Assembly (NCBI GenBank): GCA_028290165.1
Contig: JAQGKJ010000881.1
Span: 1 to 11,353 of the forward strand
Origin: Bradyrhizobium sp.
Lineage (GTDB): Bacteria; Pseudomonadota; Alphaproteobacteria; Rhizobiales; Xanthobacteraceae
Length of the DNA: 11,353 bases
Reading direction: 5' to 3'
Shown: positions 7,351 through 11,353 of the stretch, in pieces
Layout: each line of letters begins with the position of its first letter
Position numbering within the stretch: the stretch's first letter is position 1
Notes under the pieces: generated by a model
What the model was told of the DNA's origin: nothing
Seen by the model: the letters and a program-made list of their open reading frames with translations, nothing else
Database searches by the model: none
Program-made: the position numbers and the translations under genes

Positions 7351-7470
7351 TCGTCCCTGCGAAAGCAGGGACCCATAACCACAGCAGGTTATGGTCAGGC
7401 CAAAGTCGTCCAACAGCGTCTCTCAAAAACAAGCGCCGCGGTGTATAGGTCCCTGCTTTCGCAGGGACGA
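7351..7470. repeat. Inverted pair of TCGTCCCTGC palindromic repeats in a convergent junction
   Basis: Copy one at 7351-7377 and copy two at 7444-7470, in opposite orientation, agree at 26 of 27 bases. Each copy is itself a hairpin (GTCCCTGC, GAAA loop, GCAGGGAC). The word is a dispersed palindromic repeat of Bradyrhizobium-type genomes (recalled). It is a different sequence family from the pair at 4056-4143 but has the same arrangement, lying between yqgE (plus) and the dioxygenase gene (minus). Confidence 0.85.
7373..7394. repeat. Small hairpin inside the repeat pair
   Basis: CCATAACC (7373-7380), loop ACAGCA, GGTTATGG (7387-7394): a perfect eight-pair inverted repeat overlapping the edge of the left palindromic element. 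It may extend that element or add to the termination structure between the convergent genes. Confidence 0.6.
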
Positions 7471-7486
7471 TGATGGAAATTTGCCC

Positions 7487-8374
7487 TTACTCCGCAGCCT
7501 GCTGCGCGACCGTTGGCTGGGTGCCGGCGACGGTCGCCCGGCGCATGTCGCGCGGTTGCGACTGGTCGTAGCGGCGCACCCGGTGCATGGTCTGGCGGTT
7601 GTCCCACATCACGAGGTCATGCACGGTCCATTTGTGGACGTAGACGAAGTCCGGCTTGGTGGCGTGCTCGGTGAGGTCGCGCAACAAGACCCGCGCTTCG
7701 GGGACGCTCATGCCGAGGATCGCGCCGGCATGCGACGACAGATACAGCGACTTGCGGCCGTGCACCGGATGGGTACGCACCAGCCGCTGCCGGACCGGCT
7801 TGAACATCTCCTTTTCTTCATCGGTGTAATCGAGGAAGCCCAGCGAGCCCCGCGAATACATCAGGGAGTGCTCGCAGATCAGGTCCTCGATCTCGGCCTT
7901 GGTCTCATCGTCGAGCGCGTCATAGGCCGCGCGCATGTCCGCGAATTCAGTGTTGCCGCCCTTGGGGTTGACCACGCGCGCCGACAGCAGCGAGAATTTT
8001 GCGGGGATCGGGCGGAACGAACTGTCCGATTGCCACAGGCAGTTGCCGAGATTGAACAGATGGATGCGGTGATCGCGCGGCAGCGGCTTGCCGTCCTTGT
8101 CGAGGTTGGAGACGTCGTTGAGGCCGGTAGAGAGCCGCGAATCCTGCGGCTTGACGATATTGCCGCCGCGCGGATTCTCGCGCTCGCCGAAATTCAGCGC
8201 AAACGCCATCTGCTGCTCGTCGGTAATGTCCTGATCGCGGAACAAGAGCACGGCATATTTGTCCATGCCGGCCTCGATATCCCTGGCCTCCTGCGGCGTC
8301 AGGGGCTTGCGCAAATCGACGCCGGACACCTCGCCGAAAAAATGCGGGTGAAGCTGCCGGATCGAGACCGTCAT
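7487..8374 (-). CDS. TfdA/TauD-family 2-oxoglutarate dioxygenase-like protein, first iron His replaced by Gln
   Basis: 295 residues, cytoplasmic, normal length. The family uses Fe(II) and 2-oxoglutarate to oxidise substrates such as 2,4-D or taurine. Overall sequence (GEVSGVDLRKPLTPQEA, LLSARVVNPKGGNTEFADMRAAYDAL, HKWTVHDLVMWDNRQTMHR) is closest to the TfdA-like branch. Metal and cosubstrate residues: D117, distal H264, and R275 or R279 for 2-oxoglutarate are present. The expected first His of the HxD motif is Gln115 in LWQSDSSF (codon CAA at 8030-8032). Activity is therefore uncertain. The ATG at 8374 has a strong ribosome site, AGGAGA (complement of 8381-8386), six bases upstream. It is divergent from an SDR gene, which could act on a shared substrate; this is inference and the substrate is unknown. 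Confidence 0.88.
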   Translation of the reverse strand: MTVSIRQLHPHFFGEVSGVDLRKPLTPQEARDIEAGMDKYAVLLFRDQDITDEQQMAFALNFGERENPRGGNIVKPQDSRLSTGLNDVSNLDKDGKPLPRDHRIHLFNLGNCLWQSDSSFRPIPAKFSLLSARVVNPKGGNTEFADMRAAYDALDDETKAEIEDLICEHSLMYSRGSLGFLDYTDEEKEMFKPVRQRLVRTHPVHGRKSLYLSSHAGAILGMSVPEARVLLRDLTEHATKPDFVYVHKWTVHDLVMWDNRQTMHRVRRYDQSQPRDMRRATVAGTQPTVAQQAAE

Positions 8375-8425
8375 GGCGTTTCTCCTGGTCGGGGGATGCG
8401 GTTATCCCGCTTTGTTTGGTCGAAA

Positions 8426-8453
8426 AAACTACTCCCGGATGGCGGGAAGTCAA
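8426..8453 (-). promoter_or_regulatory. Candidate promoter of the dioxygenase gene
   Basis: On the minus strand TTGACT (8453-8448), a 16-base spacer and TAGTTT (8431-8426) resemble a sigma-70 promoter. This would start the message near 8418, about 44 bases before the ATG and upstream of the clear AGGAGA ribosome site. The -10 match is only partial. Confidence 0.38.
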
Positions 8454-8483
8454 CGTTTCACGGGCCACGCGGGGCACACATCT

Positions 8484-8513
8484 GTCATGCCCCGACTTGA
8501 TCCGGGCATCCAT
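8484..8513. repeat. Single copy of the GTCATGCCC...GGGCATCCA palindromic repeat
   Basis: This is a third, unpaired copy of the family seen at 4056-4143: GTCATG, then a CCCGACTTGATCCGGG core, then CATCCAT. The two ends ATGCCC and GGGCAT pair with each other. It lies in the divergent gap between the dioxygenase and the SDR genes, so here it cannot be a shared terminator. It sits 54 bases before the SDR start and would be in that gene's promoter or leader. Confidence 0.7.
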
Positions 8514-8566
8514 CAATCTTCGGAAGCTGCTATGGTTTCGGCACAATCTGAAATCCGGGGCTTGTG

Positions 8567-9301
8567 ATGAACGAACTGGACTTTGGCGGGAAACAGATTC
8601 TGGTGGTCGGCGGCAGTAGCGGCATCGGCAACGGCATCGCACAGGCGTTCCGGACCAAGGGCGCGCGCGTACATGTCTGCGGCACCCGCGCTTCCGCCGC
8701 CGATTATTCGCCTGCCGAGGGATCGCATCTCGAGGGCCTCGCTTACGCGCAGCTCGACGTCAGCGACGCGAGCGCGATCGAGAATTTCAAGCCTTCGTTC
8801 GACCGGCTCGACGTGCTGGTGCTGGCGCAGGGCGCGGTGATCTACCGGCGCGGCGAATTCGAAATGGCCGGATTTCGTAAAGTGCTGGAAGTGAACCTGA
8901 TGAGCCTGATGGCCTGCGCCGGCAAATTTCATGCGATGCTGAGCGCCAGCAAAGGCTCGCTGATCATCGTCAGTTCGACCGCCGCCTATCATTCGACAAA
9001 GGGCAATCCGGCCTACAACGCCTCGAAGACCGGCGCGGTCGGGCTGACCCGAACGCTCGGCCAAGCGTGGGCGGAAGATGGCATCCGCGTCAACGGAATC
9101 GCGCCGGGCCTGGTCGATACCAAAATGACAAAAGTGACGACGGCAAATCCAAAGCGGCTTGAAGGCGCGATCGAGGGGATCCCGCTGAAACGGCTGGGAA
9201 CACCGGCCGACATGGCGGGCGCCGCGCTGTTTCTAGCTTCGCCGCTTGCTTCCTACATCGTCGGCCAAACGCTGGTGGTCGACGGCGGGCTGATTCTCTG
9301 A
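8567..9301 (+). CDS. Short-chain dehydrogenase/reductase (SDR)
   Basis: 244-residue classical SDR, NAD(P)H-dependent oxidoreductase of unknown substrate. Seen: cofactor loop GGSSGIG at 15-21, catalytic S137, Y150 and K154 (YNASK), helix-4 Asn in EVNLMS, and the C-terminal GQTLVVDGGLIL. The usual NAG motif after beta-4 reads A87-Q88-G89 (VLAQGA), which is uncommon but lies at a structural site. An arginine (CGTRAS) after beta-2 may favour NADPH; that is a tentative reading. The start at ATG 8567 follows GGGG at 8557-8560; GTG 8564 is in frame and possible. It is divergent from the TfdA-like gene, suggesting shared regulation or pathway. It is distinct from the bdhA SDR earlier in the window, as it lacks the bdhA substrate-site residues. 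Confidence 0.9.
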   Translation: MNELDFGGKQILVVGGSSGIGNGIAQAFRTKGARVHVCGTRASAADYSPAEGSHLEGLAYAQLDVSDASAIENFKPSFDRLDVLVLAQGAVIYRRGEFEMAGFRKVLEVNLMSLMACAGKFHAMLSASKGSLIIVSSTAAYHSTKGNPAYNASKTGAVGLTRTLGQAWAEDGIRVNGIAPGLVDTKMTKVTTANPKRLEGAIEGIPLKRLGTPADMAGAALFLASPLASYIVGQTLVVDGGLIL

Positions 9302-9347
9302 GGATCGCATTCGTCGCCGATCGCGGGGCGGCGCATCGACGCATTCC

Positions 9348-9372
9348 GGAACCGGAATGAGCCTCATCGGTT
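9348..9372 (+). promoter_or_regulatory. Candidate EcfG-type general stress promoter for the CsbD-like gene
   Basis: GGAAC at 9348-9352, 16 bases, then GGTT at 9369-9372. The alphaproteobacterial EcfG consensus is GGAAC, 16-17 bases, CGTT, so one base differs in the -10. The -35 lies within a perfect inverted repeat, CATTCCGG-AA-CCGGAATG (9342-9359). CsbD-type genes are often stress-sigma controlled, which fits. A transcript would start near 9380 and leave a leader of about 100 bases. Confidence 0.42.
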
Positions 9373-9446
9373 AGCTCACCGAGAACCATCTCACGCAATT
9401 CGTGAACAGCCTGTTCCCCGGACCTGATTCCGAGGAGGAAGCCGTT

Positions 9447-9458
9447 TTGCGATCGCAA
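9447..9458. promoter_or_regulatory. Perfect palindrome TTGCGATCGCAA in the CsbD-like gene leader
   Basis: A perfect 12-base palindrome lies between the candidate promoter and the ribosome site (AAGGAGAG, 9471-9478). It could be an operator or chance; no known regulator is recognised. Confidence 0.3.
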
Positions 9459-9483
9459 CAAGCGCTAGCCAAGGAGAGACGCG

Positions 9484-9849
9484 ATGGACAAGGATCGAAT
9501 TGCCGGCTCGGCAAAGGATTTCGCGGGCAAGGTTGAAGGCGCCGCCGGCGATATCGCAGGCAATGCCCAGACCCAGGCCGCGGGCCGCGCCCGCGAGGCC
9601 GCCGGCACGGCGCAGAACCTGTACGGCCAGGCCAAAGATGTCGCGCGCGACGCCACCGATGCTGCGGTGGGCCTCGCCAAGGACGCCTACGAGAACAGCG
9701 GCGAGACGTTTCGCGACGGCTCGCAGGCGGTCGCGAAAAAAGTGCAGGACAATCCGCTCGGTGCGCTCCTGGTCGCCGGCGCCATCGGCTTTGCGCTGGC
9801 GCTATTTATGACCCGCCCGCCGCGCCGTCCGCCGCCGCGCTGGCGCTAA
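9484..9849 (+). CDS. CsbD-like stress protein with C-terminal membrane segment
   Basis: 121 residues. The N-terminal half (MDKDRIAGSAKDFAGKVEGA and the Ala/Gly/Gln-rich repeats to about residue 75) resembles CsbD proteins, small hydrophilic stress-induced proteins without known catalytic activity. The C-terminal part (VAKKVQDNPLGALLVAGAIGFALALFM, about 79-107) resembles the DUF883/ElaB-type anchor: an amphipathic stretch, NPLGALL, then one membrane helix, and finally a Pro/Arg-rich tail (RPPRRPPPRWR). So it looks like a membrane-tethered CsbD-type protein. The start is firm, with a near-ideal ribosome site AAGGAGAG six bases before the ATG. A general-stress promoter candidate lies upstream, and the gene converges on the DUF459 gene with only 32 bases between stops. 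A role in osmotic or envelope stress is inferred. Confidence 0.82.
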   Translation: MDKDRIAGSAKDFAGKVEGAAGDIAGNAQTQAAGRAREAAGTAQNLYGQAKDVARDATDAAVGLAKDAYENSGETFRDGSQAVAKKVQDNPLGALLVAGAIGFALALFMTRPPRRPPPRWR

Positions 9850-9881
9850 TCTCGCTGAGCGCCGGCTGACGCCGTTGCGCA

Positions 9882-11353
9882 TCAGCGCGCGAAAAAACCC
9901 GGTACCGAGGCCGATCGTCCGACACTACCCGGCGGGCGCAGCACACCGGGCGGCGTCCGCGATGGCGGCGGCTGGCGCGGCGCGTTGCCAAAGCCGAAGA
10001 AGTTCCGCAGCGACGGTGCTTGACCCGGCTTTTTCGGCTTCGGCGCGGCCGTTCCATCGGGACCGACGGACGCCACCGGCGTTTCGCCCTTGGCCTGTTC
10101 GCGGCCGACTTCGCGGCGTGGCCAGACGAAATCATCGGCGCGGCCGGCGGGCGGCGCCAAGGGCTCGCCCTTGACCAGCGTGCGTGCGGCGAGCGCGTCG
10201 ACGGCGGCAGGGCGCGAACCCGGGCCGCCGAGCAATTGATCGGTGCCGACGGAAGACGCCACCAACGGGATGATCGGGCCAGCGAGCGGACGCGGCGCCG
10301 GCTGACCGGGCACCGCGTTGGCGTCGGGCGTTGCCGGTTCGGTCGGCAGCGCTATGGGCGCAGAGCGCGCGGCCAACAGCCGGGTGATCTCGCGCTCGAC
10401 ATAATGCGCGAGTTTTCGCGCGCCGGGCTTGGTGAAATACACGCCGTCGTAGGAACGCAGCTGGCGGATCTGGCCTTCGAAGTCCGGGCCCTTCTGCAGG
10501 AAGCGGCCGGCTTCGTCGACGAAACCGTCCCAGACGTCGACATAGGTGATGCCGGCCTTGCCGGCGGCGTCGCGATACAGCGAGTCCAAAAACAGCATGT
10601 CCGCCGTCGCCTTGCCGCCGCGCACCGCGGGCAGTCCTACCCAAAGCACCGGCACGCCCTTCGACTTCATGATGCCGATCATCTCTTCGATCTTCTTGGT
10701 GTAGAGCTCGACCCAGCGCTCCTCGCGAAACTCATAGACGCCGTTTGGCGAGCGCGTGCTCTTCTCCGGCGCGAGGATCGGCGGCGCATCATTGTCGGCG
10801 GCATCGTCCGGGGACAATTCGGTGTCGACCGTTTTGTCGTCCGGCTTCGCAGCGGAATCCGTCGCGGCATCCGGCTTGGCGCCGGGTTTCGCGTCCGCGG
10901 GCTTGGCATCCGGTTTGGCCTTGGCGTCCTTCTTGTCGTTCCTCTTGTCGGTTGGCTTGCTGTCGGATTTCTCGGTGGCCGGCTCGCGCATCGCGACGCG
11001 ATCATTGAGACCGAGCATGACGACGATGGCATCCGGCTTCTCATTGGCCAGGATCCCCTTGGCGGCGGCGGCCCAGTCGGCCGGATCGCCCTTCGGCTGA
11101 TATTTGATCAGGCCGGAGACGGTCTTGTGCCGGCGGATGACGCCCATATCCGGCTGCTCGGCGTAAGCGTCCTCGAGACCGTAAGCGAGCCAGTCCGCCA
11201 TGCCGTCGCCGAGCACCAGCACGTTGCGATCCGGCACGGCCGCGTTGTCGCGCTTCTCCGGCGGCGGCGCCTTGGAATAATTCTCCACTGGCCGCCTCGG
11301 CGCTTGCTGCTGGAATGGCGCGAACAGATCGCCGCCGAACCAGCCGCCTCCGC
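9882..11353 (-). CDS. DUF459/SGNH-hydrolase-like protein, 5' part outside window
   Basis: The frame stays open past the right edge (GGGWFGGDLFAPFQQQAPRRP precedes the GTG at 11288), so the N-terminus is missing and GTG 11288 is unlikely to be the start. Counting that codon as 1: SGNH block I is VLVLGDGMADW (G27-D28-G29), block III is MLGLNDR (N95), and block V is YDGVYFTKPGARKL (D281, Y284). Overall it matches the rhizobial DUF459 family, an SGNH-like fold of unknown role, probably periplasmic. Oddities: the nucleophile Ser position holds Gly29 and the usual block V His is Tyr284. A Lys/Asp/Ala/Pro-rich low-complexity insert (about 102-175) splits the domain after block III. The C-terminal 150 residues are Pro/Gly-rich and look disordered. 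A sugar- or cell-wall-binding role without hydrolysis is possible. Confidence 0.85.
   Translation of the reverse strand, partial: GGGWFGGDLFAPFQQQAPRRPVENYSKAPPPEKRDNAAVPDRNVLVLGDGMADWLAYGLEDAYAEQPDMGVIRRHKTVSGLIKYQPKGDPADWAAAAKGILANEKPDAIVVMLGLNDRVAMREPATEKSDSKPTDKRNDKKDAKAKPDAKPADAKPGAKPDAATDSAAKPDDKTVDTELSPDDAADNDAPPILAPEKSTRSPNGVYEFREERWVELYTKKIEEMIGIMKSKGVPVLWVGLPAVRGGKATADMLFLDSLYRDAAGKAGITYVDVWDGFVDEAGRFLQKGPDFEGQIRQLRSYDGVYFTKPGARKLAHYVEREITRLLAARSAPIALPTEPATPDANAVPGQPAPRPLAGPIIPLVASSVGTDQLLGGPGSRPAAVDALAARTLVKGEPLAPPAGRADDFVWPRREVGREQAKGETPVASVGPDGTAAPKPKKPGQAPSLRNFFGFGNAPRQPPPSRTPPGVLRPPGSVGRSASVPGFFAR

Noticed and set aside
7351..7470. Possible CRISPR-like repeat pair
   Set aside because: There are only two copies, in inverted orientation, each self-complementary, with no regular spacers and no cas genes nearby.
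7391..8500. Plus-strand open frame (369 codons) opposite the dioxygenase gene
   Set aside because: It starts inside the palindromic repeats and runs through the dioxygenase gene in antisense, with no recognisable family.
9850..9881. Terminator between the convergent CsbD-like and DUF459 genes
   Set aside because: The 32-base gap is GC-rich but I find no clean hairpin with a T-run.

Overview
The window is GC-rich, densely coded DNA with short intergenic gaps. Gene content, protein sequences and palindromic repeats all point to an alphaproteobacterium of the Bradyrhizobium/Rhodopseudomonas group. The placement rests on recognised family resemblance (YqgE, CysA, the DUF459 protein and the repeats), not on a search. 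I see no rRNA, tRNA, CRISPR array, insertion sequence or phage gene. This looks like ordinary chromosomal core and near-core sequence, and I do not see a clear new multi-gene system.

Layout, left to right. (1) Positions 2-1385 hold the end of a sulfate ABC-transporter operon: the C-terminal part of the permease CysW, then the ATPase CysA, overlapping by 11 bases. A small CAP-domain lipoprotein gene follows (1446-1949). (2) 2049-4021 is a tightly coupled pair, a patatin-like phospholipase and a 3-hydroxybutyrate dehydrogenase, which suggests lipid or polyhydroxybutyrate turnover. (3) Two minus-strand genes follow: a polysaccharide flippase-like membrane protein (4154-5578) and a secreted stand-alone DsbD N-terminal-type protein (5673-6527). 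(4) The YqgE/AlgH-family gene (6664-7314) diverges from these. (5) A TfdA/TauD-type 2-oxoglutarate dioxygenase (7487-8374, minus) and an SDR oxidoreductase (8567-9301, plus) form a divergent pair. (6) A CsbD-like stress protein (9484-9849) has a candidate general-stress (EcfG-type) promoter. (7) The window ends inside a minus-strand DUF459/SGNH-like gene whose N-terminus lies beyond the right edge.

The points most worth a second look are residue-level. The dioxygenase has Gln where the first iron-binding His of its family should be. The SGNH-like protein has Gly at the nucleophile Ser position and Tyr at the usual catalytic His position. Palindromic repeat elements sit as inverted pairs in both convergent gene junctions (4056-4143 and 7351-7470), with a further single copy in the divergent 8375-8566 gap. 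This suggests they act as, or were kept as, bidirectional transcription-ending hairpins.
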